Below, one piece after another: positions 1 to 12,500 of a DNA stretch of 64,000 nt (positions are counted from its first letter, which is position 1; every line of letters begins with the position of its first letter). Location: the NCBI RefSeq assembly GCF_958298935.1, contig NC_084934.1, positions 1,242,501-1,306,500 on the forward strand, given 5' to 3'. Position numbers and translations under genes: made by a program. Below the pieces are notes generated by a model. The model saw only the letters and a list, made by a program, of their open reading frames with translations, had not been told where the DNA came from and made no database searches. The stretch comes from Phragmites australis. Its lineage: Eukaryota; Streptophyta; Magnoliopsida; Poales; Poaceae.

Positions 1-960
1 ATAAACAAATGAGACCAAATCGGATCTACCCTTCGCTGATATGTCGAAGCATTTATCTTTCGCGTACTCGCATCGTATTTGCATCAAACAATATATTTCT
101 TGCTTGAATGACAAAGCAATCACTTTCTATGCGTTTGCATGGCATAAACGAGTCGAAGTACTTGTTTCTACCCTTCGCAAGTAAACACAGGTTTTTATGC
201 TCCGCTAGAGGGACAGTGTCTCATATGCAGGAATTTACCCTTCCGAATACGTGTACTAACCCTTCGCTCGAGGGACTTTTTTCCTCGCTTGCAGATTTTG
301 GCCCTTCGTATAGGGTTCTTACCCTTCGGTTGAGAATTTTCATTCTTCGGTGTGACGAAGCATCCATCCTTCATATGCGAAGAATACACTTCATACATCA
401 CGTTTACGTGCCAAAGTGTTTATTTTTTGTGCATTTACGTGAATGTATACTTTGCGCATATATACGCTCCGCTTGCGTGAATACCTACGTTGCTCATCTG
501 CGACGCAGCGCATATTTTCATATATGTGCATAGCATCATCACTCGGGAATGCATACGCTTCGCACGCTTCGCATTTCTTTGAGATACTTATCCTCCGCAT
601 ATGTTTACTTTTTCGAACGCTAGCATAACATATGCATCGAAGCGTTAATTCTTTGCACGATTGCTGAAGCATTCGTTTTCTTTACACTTGCATTACTTAT
701 GTGCATCGAAGCAGGTATTCTTACCCTCCGCGCATGCGAAGCAAGTGTTCTTCATAAGCTGGCACTACATATGCGTTAAAGTGTTCACCCTTCACTCATA
801 TGGCGAAGAGTTTGTCTTTCGTGCGCTCTTGTTACATTTGCGTCGAAGCACGTTTTCCTCACAAAACACCAAAGCACGCTCTTGTTACAATCGAAAATAT
901 TATACTTCGTTGCTACATTTATCATTATGCTAAAGCATTTACCCTTCGATTGTACTGCAT
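1..960. repeat. Degenerate CCTTCG-rich tandem array
   Basis: The core ACCCTTCG or CCCTTCG recurs at roughly 30-40 bp spacing (near 28, 171, 236, 268, 301, 331, 781 and 940), mixed with TGCGAAGC and GTCGAAGCA motifs. No reading frame here looks like a known protein, and the open frames are by-products of the repeat. The array runs off the left edge, so its full length is unknown. It probably belongs to the non-coding 3' part of the Gypsy-like element ending near 2849. Confidence 0.5.
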
Positions 961-2558
961 CCATTTAACACATGCATGAAAGACATGGGCTAAGAGTACT
1001 TGCCCCGCAACGAAGACAAATCATGTCTCCGGATTACATCATTGCATTTAAATATTTATTTTTAAGGTGCATATATCGATTATAATGTGTATTTCATCTC
1101 TAGAAAGGGGTGCGAAGCACCTATTGTCCTTCAGGACAAGAAGTCGAAGTGTCGCTAGTTCTTAGGTAAAGGCAGCGCACCAATTGACTTAAAAGGTGGA
1201 CAAGGGCCCGCTAAAAGAGGACCGAGATGTCGCTCGGCTTCGGTCAAAAGCAACGCTCCACTCGGACCTCAGACTGTAGGTCTTGAAGACACGGCCCTTT
1301 ACACACCGTGGATCCGAAGGTCTTTTCGTACACGGTGCAATGCAGACCACCTTCGTCGACAGCGGCTACTACTCCAGATATGTTGGCCCCTTCGACATCG
1401 ACCCGTCGTAACCTTTGGCACTGGCATCAACTCAACACAGAGTCGCCCTCAACTTCGGTTTCGACAATGCCAATGAGATTCTAGATGAGTCCTAGACGGC
1501 TTTGCCCCCGTACAATTCGACAAGAGGGGCTTCAGCCGACGACTTTGGCCATGACCACTTCGCCTTCGTCGGCTACGACTACATCGACCAGAGATTCATT
1601 GGCTACGATGACTACACATTTGTCCATGGTGACTATGTCGACTTGAGGAGCTTCAACAGACGGCTCTGCCTTCTTTGACTTCATCGTCGACAGACGGACC
1701 TAGACATACGGCTTCACCTTCGTCGGCCATCACGTCGACAAAGGGCCTTCATCCACGACGACTACGGCCGCAACAACTATGTCTCCATCGACTCTGAATA
1801 CGTTGATAAGAGGACGACTACGGCCGCGACACCTTCTTTTTGTCGACTTGGACATCGACCATGACCGCGTCACTAGAGGGGCTTTGGGCACATCAACTTC
1901 ACCTTTGTCGACTCCCGCTACATCGACTAGAGGGGCTTCGGCCGCGATGACCTCGCCTACGCCAGACTCGACCATGTCAGCCGTGTGGCATCCTTATCAC
2001 TCACGATCACCGGTCAGAGGGGCTACGGGGGTACACGGATTGAAATCCCATCCTGGGTCCCAAGTGTTTGGTCGGCAAACGTGAGAGGAGATGAGGACAT
2101 CATTGACTTCGACAAGTCATGACAGCAACCTCCGACCTCCGAACCATGGCAGCAGCCTTCGGCCTCCACTTCATCAGTTATGTTGAAGCCGTGTTTGCTG
2201 AAGCCTCGGCAATAGCCTTTGCCAAGCATTGAAGCCTTCGGCCTTCACCAAAGACCCCTTCGTCGAGCATTATGAAGGTGTACCTTGGACTCCGGCTCCG
2301 GAGGAAGATCTACCTCAGCCGAAGACCCTCCTCGCCGGGTGAGACAAAGCACAGTTTTTAGAGTGTGTCTAGCTCTAGCAGTCATGTAAAGAAAAACCAG
2401 TGCCATGTACACGCTCTTTTCTCCATGTCCTTTTTTCCCACTGGGTTTTTAGGATGGAGTTTTTAGCGAGGTGTACATATTGATGGCAAACTTGGGCCCT
2501 TTCCTAGTTGTAGCCGTTCGCCCTGCTGTCCAATCAGAGTTTATAGCTAAGGGGCTAC
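961..2558 (+). mobile_element. Decayed internal 3' region of a Gypsy-like LTR retrotransposon
   Basis: No intact coding region is visible. The stretch leads into a purine-rich AAGGGGCTACTATTGGGGG motif at 2549-2567, the usual layout of polypurine tract plus 3' LTR start in grass Gypsy elements. Around 2436-2480 it contains TCCCACTGGGTTTTTAGGATGG, common in the 3' leader of grass Gypsy elements (recalled, not searched). The 5' part lies outside the window. Confidence 0.45.
1490..2060. repeat. Degenerate tandem array, GTCGAC...AGAGGGGCTTCGGCC units
   Basis: Diverged copies of a GAC-AGAGGGGCTTCGGCCG-GACGAC unit recur about every 45-70 bp (near 1520, 1647, 1737, 1805, 1873, 1925 and 2015). Both strands keep short open frames because of the trinucleotide-like composition, but nothing resembles a known protein. 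Repeats of this kind are frequent in the non-coding 3' part of Gypsy elements. Confidence 0.45.
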
Positions 2559-2849
2559 TATTGGGGGAAATGCTCAGACCCACAAAGGAGCCCATGTAGC
2601 AATCCATGTAACTAAGCAGTCCATGTAAAGGTCCAAAGGCCTCCTTGTAATATTTGTACTCCATCAAAGGTTGGAGAGGAAGTCTCACCTCTCCCCCTCA
2701 CCTATATAAAGGACCCAAGAGGTCGAGAGGAGGGAGAGCTCTCTCCCCCCACGGGCACACTCCTCTCTCTCTCTCCTGAATAGGAACCCATTCGGTACTG
2801 TTCATGCTACAGTACCTCTTCGGTACTGTAGCGGGAAATAGTTCCAACA
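2559..2849 (+). mobile_element. Putative 3' LTR of the Gypsy-like element
   Basis: Begins right after the purine-rich tract, contains TATATAAA (2703-2710) followed by a CT-rich stretch, and may end at TTCCAACA (2842-2849). It is about 290 bp. A paired 5' LTR and a target duplication cannot be seen, so the ends are provisional. Confidence 0.4.
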
Positions 2850-4099
2850 CCATAGAGCGTTGCTAGAGAGCTTGGAGCGTGCCGGTGATGGAGTGCCACC
2901 GTCGGAGCCGCCTACCCTCGCATGCCCCTCCGTCGCTGCAGCCAGCTGCCGCAGGCCTGCAACGCAAATCTGGCCTCTCCTTCGCCAGGAGGAGGGAGAG
3001 TTGCGCCAGGAGGATGCTGCTATATCCACGATGTGTGGGTGAGAGAGAGAGGGGGGGGGGGATGAGAGCGGAGAGAAAAAGAATATATGCTAGATTTTTT
3101 GGCACAAAAGTGGAGTCTAGTAGGAAAATCGTGTGAGGGATCACGCTAGGTTGTTGGAGTAGGAGAGAAATTTGGAGATATGCATGGAGCATCGTAGTGG
3201 TGAACGACGAGGGCGCGCGATGAATGGCATGTCTGACCGAAGAGCAATTTGAGCCGCTCATGAGGCGGAGGGAGTCGGGGGCGATGGCAAGGGCGTTGCC
3301 AGGCTTGTTGGCGGCGACTGAAAGGATGAGGAGGAGGGTGGCGCTGAAGCGGAGCGTGATAGGGGGAGGGCGGGGCCATGGATCCGTGGGAGGAGATCGG
3401 CGATGGCGGCAGCGGGAGAAGAAGAATGTCGCGCATTGAGGCGTGGTTGCGTGGGGAGGAGGCACATTGGAGTGGGGCGGCGAGGACGGGCTAGCGAGTC
3501 GCGACGTACGAGGATCCAGTGTAGTCGCACCTGAAGGACTACACGCAACCGTGGCCGTTCGTTTCGGCGATGGTTTAGATCCTTTGCTACAGTACTTTTT
3601 TCTACAGTATTTAGCCACCGCTGCTCGTTCAGATCGGATCCGGTGGTCGCAGTGCGACTGTACAGGAACCCGTCCAAGTGGCGGACACGGGTGAGAGCGA
3701 AGCCTATAGGGACAAAGGAGGCGGAGGTGGAGGTAGTGGCGGAGGTGACGGGTCGGCGGGAAGTGTTGCGAGGCGGGGGCCAGGATGAGATGGGTACTGG
3801 AGTGAACGGTTATTTGGCGCCCATGTGTTGACGTGGATGGATGGGGGGAGCAGAACACCGGACGAAGAAAGATATAGTATGACTTCTTAAGTGGTAGAGT
3901 CAGAGAAGTAGAGATTTTAAATCTTTCTGGATGCCAAGCGGAAACTAGTCCTGTTGGGCCCCACCTGGTAGAAACTCCTCCCAACCTGGTTGAACCCGAT
4001 CAACGGATCAAGTAGCAGCGACTTATTTCAGTTCGCATTCGCAACGCTTCGTCCTCATCTCGCCCCCACCCAACAAACCCGACGCCAACCGGAGCAATT
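2850..4099. other. Intergenic region upstream of the F-box gene
   Basis: GC-rich, low-complexity sequence with a G10 tract (3051-3060) and several CTACAGTA motifs (about 3588-3610, also at 2811 and 2836). A long open frame on the minus strand (2863-3984) is Pro/Ser/His-rich and without recognisable domains; I take it as composition-driven. The last 80 bases before 4100 are C/A-rich and would be the 5' UTR of the F-box gene. No convincing TATA box was found. Confidence 0.5.
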
Positions 4100-5248
4100 A
4101 TGGCTACGCCTCCGCCGCAACGCCGTCGCCGCGGGCCGCCGGTGCGGCTCCACGACGACCTCATCGCCGAGATCCTCATCCGCATCCCGCCGGACGACCC
4201 CGCGCTCTTCTTGCGCTCCTCGGCCACCTGCAAGGCCTTGCGCGGCCTCCTCACCGACCCCGCCTTCCTCCGCCGCTACCGCGCGCTCCACGGGACGCCC
4301 CCCCTGCTCGGATTCGTCTTCAACGACAGCGCCATCAACGACGACGACCCCGACTTCGCGCGATTCGTCCCTACCTCCTCCTTCCGCCCGCGCACTCCCG
4401 ACCACGAGGATCTGTACGCGCTCGACTCTCGCCACGGCCACGTCCTCTTCCACACCCTCCTCTCCTATTCGCGTGACGGGGCTCTCATCGTGTGGAACCC
4501 CATCACGGACGAGCAGCGGGAGCTACCCTTCCCGGAGTTCGAGTTCACATACTGGAGCGCGGCAGTGCTCTGCGCCGCGCGCGGCTGCGACCACCTCGAC
4601 TGCAACGGCGGCCCCTTCCTCGTGGCCTTCGTCGGCTCCACCTATGAAGGGATCATGTGCGCCAGCACTTACTCGTCGGAGACCGCCGCCTGGAGCGACA
4701 CGATCAACGTTGAGGACTCCGATGTCTTCGTCGACCTTATGAAGCCGGCCACCCTTGTGGGGAATACGCTCTACTTCACCACTATGTACAGCGAAGAAAG
4801 AATCCTGGAGTTCGACCTGGACCGCCGGCAACTGTCGTCCATCAACCCACCGGTCGCACGCCTCGACAGCAATGTCCTCATGCCGGCGGAGGGCGGCGGC
4901 CTGGGCTTCGCCCGTATGCATGGTTCCCGTCTCTGCCTGTGGGCGAGGGAGGCTGGCCCCAACGGGACTGTGGCATGGGCGCTACGCAGATTCATCGAGT
5001 TCAATACACTTGGTCGTGCCTCCTTGTCCTTTAGGCCACCTGATGTTGTTGGCTACGCGGAGGGACTCGATGCCATTCTCCTCAGGAGCGGTGCTGGCGT
5101 CTTCGCGATTGAGCTCAGGTCACGCCGTATCAGGAAGGTGTCTGACTGTGTTAACATGCAGACTGCTATTCCCTACATGAGCTTCTACACTCCAGGTATC
5201 ACTGCTCTAGTAGATCTTAACAGCTTCCATGTTCTTGCTCAATTGTGA
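4100..5248 (+). CDS. F-box protein, single exon, intact
   Basis: Predicted 382-residue protein. An F-box lies at about residues 14-60 (RLHDDLIAEILIRIPPDDPA, then SSATCKALRGLLTDPAFLRR), the helix pattern that binds SKP1. The rest (about 60-382) resembles the F-box-associated, beta-propeller-like region of large grass F-box families, with blocks such as LIVWNPITDEQRELPFPE. By family knowledge it would be the substrate-receptor subunit of an SCF ubiquitin ligase; the substrate is unknown. The start at 4100 has a good plant context (caattATGGC), comes just before the F-box, and no upstream in-frame coding is evident. Codons are very GC-rich at the 5' end and less so at the 3' end, the usual grass gradient. 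No introns are needed. A broken paralogue lies at 14335-14915 on the same strand. Confidence 0.88.
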   Translation: MATPPPQRRRRGPPVRLHDDLIAEILIRIPPDDPALFLRSSATCKALRGLLTDPAFLRRYRALHGTPPLLGFVFNDSAINDDDPDFARFVPTSSFRPRTPDHEDLYALDSRHGHVLFHTLLSYSRDGALIVWNPITDEQRELPFPEFEFTYWSAAVLCAARGCDHLDCNGGPFLVAFVGSTYEGIMCASTYSSETAAWSDTINVEDSDVFVDLMKPATLVGNTLYFTTMYSEERILEFDLDRRQLSSINPPVARLDSNVLMPAEGGGLGFARMHGSRLCLWAREAGPNGTVAWALRRFIEFNTLGRASLSFRPPDVVGYAEGLDAILLRSGAGVFAIELRSRRIRKVSDCVNMQTAIPYMSFYTPGITALVDLNSFHVLAQL

Positions 5249-6204
5249 TTTTCGCGTATTTAGCCAAATTGCAGCAATTTTAGTTTGTCACATAAATACG
5301 TGGATGCTGGTATCTGTGCGCATGAACATCACGTCTATGAAATTGGGAGGTCGCAATCTCATATGCACTGACTCAATCCCTACCTGCTTTGCGTTTGGTT
5401 CAATTTGAGATTGGTTATTCTTGAAATTGGCTTGATATAACTAGTAACTTGTTTATCCATCTTTCTGGTATCTCCCTTATGGCCAGTCCGAAGCACACAC
5501 TGCAATAGAACCCAGTAAACAAATGGTGAAATAGACCTCATAGGCTTGGATCTTGAGCTATTGCATAGTAATAAGTTTATCAATTGTATCTTTTTCAGAT
5601 AATGCTGCGGGCTCATCTTCGCCGCCATGAGGACCCCGAGATTCATCCATTGTCATGCATGCTGCTGATTCCTGGCTGAGCTGATTCTTTAGGTTGTTTG
5701 TTTTCAGTTAGGCAGTTCAAGCAAGAAAAGAGTTAGTAATCATGCTTTAGGTGCTTCTTCGTTTACAGTTGTGCACTTCTAGTAAGAAAAGAGCGAGTCA
5801 TCATGGTCAATTAGTTCTCTCTCCTTGCTGAAATATTTGAGATTGTGGTCCGAGATGTATGTCAGGTTTACATTTCAGCTCCTGGGAGCAAATGCTCATT
5901 TCATGCTTTGGCAAGGCTACTTGGAACTGATAGATTGGTTGTGTCCCTTTTTCTAGAAAAATGAACCTGTGTGATTTTGTTTTAGTATCATTTCACTTCC
6001 ATGTCTGAATTTTGTTTCAGAATCTATTCAGGCATACAAATGGAATTGGGAATATTGAGTGACAGTTCATTTTCATTACACTAGGTGAATTGATACTAAA
6101 ATCGTGCTGTTGGCTTCCAACAGAGCTGATGCTGTAGGGGCTTTGTTTTCAGTTGTGCGTTTCCAGCGAGAAAAGAGTTAGTAATCATGCTTTAGGTGCT
6201 TTGG
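5249..6204 (+). repeat. F-box 3' flank with degenerate tandem units
   Basis: No gene. After the F-box stop come diverged copies of a unit built on GCTGATGCT...TTTGTTTTCAGTTGTGCACTTC..AAGAAAAGAG (near 5678, 5745, 6122 and 6185). The longest copy continues with ATGTATGTCAGGT, AAATGCTCATTTCAT and AAAATGAACCTGTGTG blocks (5850-5970). Matching units reappear at 9060-9320, about 9321-9470 and 13481-13560, so the array was once continuous and was later split by solo LTRs. Confidence 0.6.
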
Positions 6205-9059
6205 TGACGCCCGTTCATTTTGTGCGCGGCCCAGTTCAGCTCGTCGAATTCGGCCCAACCTCTGAGCACAGCCCAACCAATCTCCTCCCGTGCTCTATCG
6301 CCGACACCAAGGCCCCACTCGTCAGCGTTTTCTTCTCCACTCCGTGCCGCGCCCGCTCCCGCAACCACCGCCCGATTTCGCCAGCACGCCCCGCCCCACG
6401 CGCCCACATCCGCGCAACGGTAGCGCTTGTCCCTCGCCTATAAAATCCCTGCAGCATGCCACCGTTTCTCTACCTCAAATCGTCGAAATCCACCGATCAC
6501 AATAGCTGCGCCACCGAGCTCGCCGAGCAAAATCCGCCGCGCCCGAGCCATCCCCTCCGCGTCTAAGCGCACCACCAGCATCGTCGGAGCCTGTGGAGCT
6601 CATTTCATCACTCGCTGACATCTCTCCGTTGCCGGAACCAAGCTCACGCCGATTGCCGGTAAGCAACTGCCGCCCCTCGCCGTCATCAACTTATTCCGAA
6701 GCCTCCCGCGGTCGATTGACACCTTCTCCGTCACCACATGCCTCCCAGGAGCCTCTCCCTACCGTCAATTTCATCTTCCCGTCGCCACAGACGTGAGTTT
6801 GCCGAGCTCCAACCTCCGCCGTCCGCTTTTACCGTCGCTGACCACCGTTAGGACTCCCCCGGCCATCGACAAGCTCACGGTGAGACTCCCCGTGCACCCC
6901 TCTTTTATTTTCACCACTCGCCGTAGATTCTAGTGGACCGTAGCACGTGTAAGAGCGTCTCCGGCGAGATTCCGACGAAGCTCGAGGCAGCGCCGCCGAC
7001 CTTCGGTCGCCGTTGGCCGTCGATTCCCCCAATCAACCTCGACCGTCCGATCTCAGATGAACGCCAGAGATTAGAATCCCTTGTACCCTTTCGCCAGCCA
7101 GTAGGAAACCGCCACGTGTCCCCTTAGCCCAGTCGGATTAAGTGATCCACGTCGGCGCCACGTGTCACCCACGTGTCAGCCACGTCAGCCTTTAAGCCCA
7201 TTCAGCTGCTGACGCATTAAATGGATTTTTCCAGTATGAAAATAATTCTTTAATTCCCAGAAAATAGGTAAACTTACATTTAGGCCCCTAGACTTCTCTG
7301 TTTTCACAAAAATACCCATGGATAGTTCTATTTTATGCTTTTAGGCCCCTGAACTTTATGATAATTGCAGATAGGCCCCTAAACTTTACACATAAGTCCC
7401 TCTTTTTCAAGCAAGTAAACTAGTGGCTTCGCTAGAACCTTCTGTATTCACAAATTAGTCCCTGTAATCTTTTAGAAAAGCCCCTGTACAGTAAAACTAG
7501 CATAACTTTTTCATACGAGCTCCGATTTAGGTGATTTTCACGTTCTCGAGATGTTAGCAATGTGTACTGTCCTTTAGTAGCCTTTTTAGAGTTGTTTGCC
7601 TCTATTTTGTGTGATGTACTTAGCTGTTATGTTTGTTTGCTTTCTGGTGTGCGCAATGGCTTTAGGACACGAGCAGTGTGTCAGCCTTCAAGACCAAGCA
7701 TTCGAAGACTTTGAGCAGCCTGCATTTGAAGGCAAGTGTTCTTCACCACTTTGATACCATTGTAGGACATTGTAGTTTTACTTTCCTTAGCTGCATGCTT
7801 GTTTTAATATGGAATCTCATGAGTAGGGTTTTACTAGAATTTGTGTGACAACTCCTTGTAGCCTCTGTTGGGTCATGGAACATGAAATAGGTAGCTAAGC
7901 TAGTGCAGTTGGGGTTGGAGTAAGTATTAATTTTGACTAATGTCTATGTAACAAGAATTTGGGATATGGTAATCTTTTAGTAACTTGGAATAGGGATCCC
8001 AACTGGATGGCTAGTATGTGATGGAGCTACACAGCAGGGATTGTGTATGTTCCTATGTGGGATCCTAAGGACCGGTTTGTGAAGCCTGTTACCCGGCATA
8101 ACAGCACAACCATGAGGCCTATATGGGTACGGCCTGGCCAAGTAATTAGTGCACTTCATATTCTGTACGTATCAGTGGTCGGTTAAGTGGCACAAGAGGG
8201 GGCCTCTGTACTGGATGGAATTCCTGTTAGCGGTGAAACCTTAGTGGGTGCTTATAGATTTGGAGGCACTTTGTAACGGCCTTGTAGTGAGACCCCGGCT
8301 CTACACCCCGGAAGTGTAAAGCAAAACAGGAATCACGACTCGAGGGTAAAGTGTGCAAACTTTGCAGAGTAATAAAACTGATCGATCAGCCGTGCTCACG
8401 GTTACGAGCGGGCTTGGACTTCTTCATAAGTAGTGGGGATTCCGAAGGGTTGTTTTGGGTAGTCGGGTGGTGGAACTCCCGATGAGTCGGTAGTCGGATA
8501 TGGGATATCTGGTGAGTCTGGTGGTCGGATGGAATCCGATGAACTGTGTTCTTTATTTGTTGGAGTTATAATCTAGTGAATATGATTGCTAAGTCATTTG
8601 AGTCTTGTTTAGTTGGGCTTAGTCGCAGTTATCCCAAGTCAAGCTTTTCCTTGTCAATAGCTTGCATGTCATACTTTTTTTCTCCCCCACTTGCTGAGTA
8701 CTCTGTGTACTCACGCTTGCCTTCTCCCAAACTTCTGGATGCTGCTCAGAAGGTGAAGCTTTCGAAGACTTTCCAGAGGATGGTGCTGAATTCTAGAAGA
8801 AGGAAGGCGTTGCTCTGAAGACCATGTCATAGGCTAGTGTTCCCCCGGACAATGCCTGTGGATGGATGGGAGTCCTGCTGCCGCTAGAAGATCATTTAGT
8901 GTTTTCTTTTAGACCCGCGGGTCCTTTTGTAAGGAATGTTTTCGTTATTAATGACACAGTTTATGTTATCACTGATGATGTCACTACATGTATGAAAACT
9001 TGATCCTGGCATAAATGTGGAATACATCTGATTTATTTCCTTAAAAACCGGGTGTGACA
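6205..9059 (+). mobile_element. Solo LTR, long Gypsy (Tekay/Del-like)
   Basis: About 2855 bp, beginning TGACGCCCG and ending GGGTGTGACA, with candidate target duplications TTTGG (6200-6204) and TTTGT (9060-9064), 4 of 5 matching. TATAAAAT at 6439-6446 would be its promoter. The flanking F-box repeat unit is split exactly here. It contains the CTTGCTGAGTAC...GTACTC hairpin seen in other long LTRs. No primer site or internal region follows, so it is solo. The lineage name is from general resemblance only. Confidence 0.7.
8690..8713 (+). other. Hairpin in LTR RNA (GAGTAC/GTACTC)
   Basis: Stem GAGTAC (8696-8701) pairs with GTACTC (8707-8712) across a 5-nt loop and is preceded by CTTGCT. Two other LTRs here have the same layout with different paired bases (23160-23175; minus strand 9981-9996). 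Confidence 0.6.
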
Positions 9060-9510
9060 TTTGTTTTCAATTGTGCACTTCTATAAGAAAAGTGTATGTC
9101 ATCATAGTCAATTAATTGTCTCTTCTTGCTGAATTAGGATTGTGCCTCGATATGTATGTCAGGTCAATTACATTTATACCTTTATGAGTAAATGCTCATT
9201 TCATTATTGGCAAGCCTACATGGAATTGATATATTTTTATTGTTCTTTTTTTCATGAAAATTGAACCTGTGTAGTTTAGTTTTAGTGTTGGTGCCTGAAT
9301 TTAGTTTCGAGGCTGATGATTTAAGTGTTCTATTTACAGTTGGACTATTAAAGTAAGAAAAGGAAAATGTTTGGCCATCATGGTCAAATAGTATATATAA
9401 TTCTTAGTTGGGCAGTTCCAATAAGAATCGAGGTCAATCAGTGTGTCTCTTTTCGCTAAACTTTTCTTGATTGTGGCCTAAGATCAATGTGTCACTTGTC
9501 AGTACCTTTG
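9060..9510 (+). repeat. Continuation of F-box-flank repeat units between solo LTRs
   Basis: Matches 5765-5990 with scattered differences: TTGTGCACTTCTATAAGAAAAG, then ATGTATGTCAGGT, then AAATGCTCATTTCAT and GAACCTGTGTAG. A further unit starts at about 9315 (GGCTGATGATTTAAGTG). No gene. Confidence 0.6.
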
Positions 9511-12500
9511 TGTGAGGAACCGTCCAAATAATATTCTAATTAATCACCAGGAGGATTATTATTCATAATCACAACCTCAATAATTAACCAGAATATCATC
9601 CCGGTAGTCCCAGCACGTGTTTTGGGATCGGAACACATGCCTTTCCAATAGGTACATCACAACAAAGCTTAAGAAAAAGCGAGTAATTAACATTATATTA
9701 CAAGTTCTTAAGCATACAACAAGTTATCACAATTTACAGCAAAAGAGAGCTAGGAAGAGACTAAAACCTACTCAACTCCTAACCAGTAAAAGAACTAAGC
9801 AATGGAAGACTAAAAGCTATACAAAAAAAGGATATGGAGCCACATGCCCTTAGGCTCTATACCAGAACACTAAGTTCGGAGTAGAGTGTGCAACTCCTGC
9901 CCGCCACCTTAGTCGGTAGGCACAAAGTAGCCAAACACCACCTCTTCCTCAATGACAAGAGTACCTGAAAGCGCAGGCATGAGTACAAATGCACTCGCAA
10001 GATTTAAACCATATAGAGCACATATACATAGCTCGATTCTAAGTATTATGCATTGATCATTAGCAAGGATGAACCCTAGGTTAAGTAAAACATATGCACT
10101 AAGCATCCTAGACATATGTGTGAGCGACTGAAACTTTACCAAAACATATGAAAACTACCCTGCATCTAACAACTAAACAAGTGTAACTGTAACAACATGT
10201 ATATCAATAAGTAACAAGTGCTCACATCACCATCTTCCACATACCGAACCACAAACCATACTCGAAACTCTACGATCGGGTGCAGATGAAACAATAGCAT
10301 GCTCATGACCGAGAGCACGGCAGTTCAAACTGTTTATACACTCTGCAGGGGATACTCCTGAATGCACACGACACGAGGACCATTCGGCTTGTGTCACCGG
10401 CCAAAGTACACACAAGGGGGTACTCGTGACAACCTTTCCCAACCTGCCCCAACCGTGTGGGGCACGCATCACTCGGCGTGGCGATACTAGAACTACTCCT
10501 CGAACAAACTAGTACCACTTACAAGCCAGCCCGCTCACACCATCGATGTTCACACACACAAAGCCACAACTACGAAGGTATTCGGCTCGCATTACCATTA
10601 GATCGGCATATGGTGAGTAAGGTAAGTGCTAAAGCCAACAACCCCGACGATCGGCCTTAAACGATGCAAGCGGTCTATGATGCTCGGGTTTCCTCTCCCG
10701 ACCTACCCCCTGGACTTTCCACCGAGGCAGACGACACCCCTAACACCGCCCACATCTTGTCTCATACTCACCACTCACAAACCATGTCAACCTCAACAAG
10801 TGTATGTAATCATAAGAATTTCCTATGCTCGTGAACAACTGGATGCGCCATCGTTCGACTTCTACCGAATGACCTAAGCATGGCTAAGCATATGAGTCGA
10901 ACTCATACCTAGACATTGACAACACCTTAAGGCTACAAGGAATGCAAATACACAAGTATTCAAAGTAGAAGAATGCAATCGACATAGGTTCTACCCATTG
11001 GTACCCGACACTGACTCACTAAATATGCATACATACATAAGCATATTTCATCAATTTTTGACTTATCCAATTACACAAGAGGGATCAATATGCTTAGTTG
11101 CTTGCCTTGATGCACTGGCTCACAAAGGTGGGGTACCTCCGGATCGCCCTCGCACATTGGGATCGTTGGTTCGGCGTTCACTAAAAAGAATAACGCGTGC
11201 AATGCCATGAGTATGGATGAAATGCAACAATGCATGCCATAAGATGCGCAAAATATGTTAAAAGTGCAAACATGCAAGCTAGAACAAAATTAGGACTCAA
11301 ACCAATTTGAAAAGTTGCCGAAAGTGCAGAACCTCCAGAACCTTCGGACATATGCGGACTATCCGCAAAATTATGCAGAACATCCGGACATTGCGCAACT
11401 CAGGCAAACTCCAGACTATCTGGAGAATTCTCCGGATACTCCGGACATATGCGGACCCTCCGGACCTAGGCTGAAAATGTGTTTTTGATGATTCGTCGAT
11501 CGATTCAACTTGAACACTAAACATACTCTACCTAAACATGGTCATACACTATACCAAAGGGGTTTAGACTCAATTAATTACGAAATATTAAAGATTGAAA
11601 CCATTTCAATGACTCATTAAATCTCAGCGCGTATTTCATTAACCAATGGAATTCAAACAATCATCTCATAGCTTATAGTATTTTTAATGTGTAAAGCATG
11701 TTAATACAAGGCTAACAAAAGTGGTTTCATAATTTTAGGATATGACAACAACTAACTGTGACCTAAACAAGCCAAAATACATTTAATTAACTCACTAATT
11801 CTCAAAAATATTTTCTGGAGTTCCAACATTTTTAACACGTAGATCACACTTATACGAAGCTAACGCAACTAGTCTCACATCGTTTGGAGTTCGAATGAAT
11901 TAATTATGAATTTTACAAGCTTCAACGCATCTGATGAATAGTAACTACGGACCCTCCGCACTTTTATGCGGAACCTCCGCAAAAGTATTTTGGCTGCGGA
12001 ACCTCCGGACAATTTTTTGGAGGTTCCAGACTTTCCAGAACTGCTCATATTTGAGGGAAAACTTTGCCAAATCGATTTGCGATCTTTTTCACTCCAAAGG
12101 GGATATGTTTGGGAGAGTTTAGAGAGTCTAGAACTTAACTAACCACCTAGCAACTCAATTCCTAAATCAAATCTCATCTAAATCCTTATTTTGGTTCAAA
12201 ACCTCAAAAACTCATGAACTTTGCTAAAACTTGAAATCGACCAACCAAACCACGAATTCTTGCTATGGGGAGCTTAAGAGACTTACTCAAGATGCTTGTG
12301 GAGCTGGGTGACCGTTGGGAAGTGGAGGAAATGGAGGGAAATCGAAGAACTCTGATGTTCCTTATGCTTCAGCCTAGAACACCAAAAGACATCAAACCCG
12401 GGTCGAATCTTTCGAGAAAACGTAAATGAATTGGATGGATGAGTAGCTTATGAGCTATAGAATGTAATGGTACTACATGGATACCTTCAATCCCTCTTTT

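Noticed and set aside
2863..3984. 373-codon open frame on the minus strand
   Set aside because: Pro/Ser/His-rich, no domain, overlaps other long frames in the same GC-rich stretch and includes a G10 tract. Likely due to composition.
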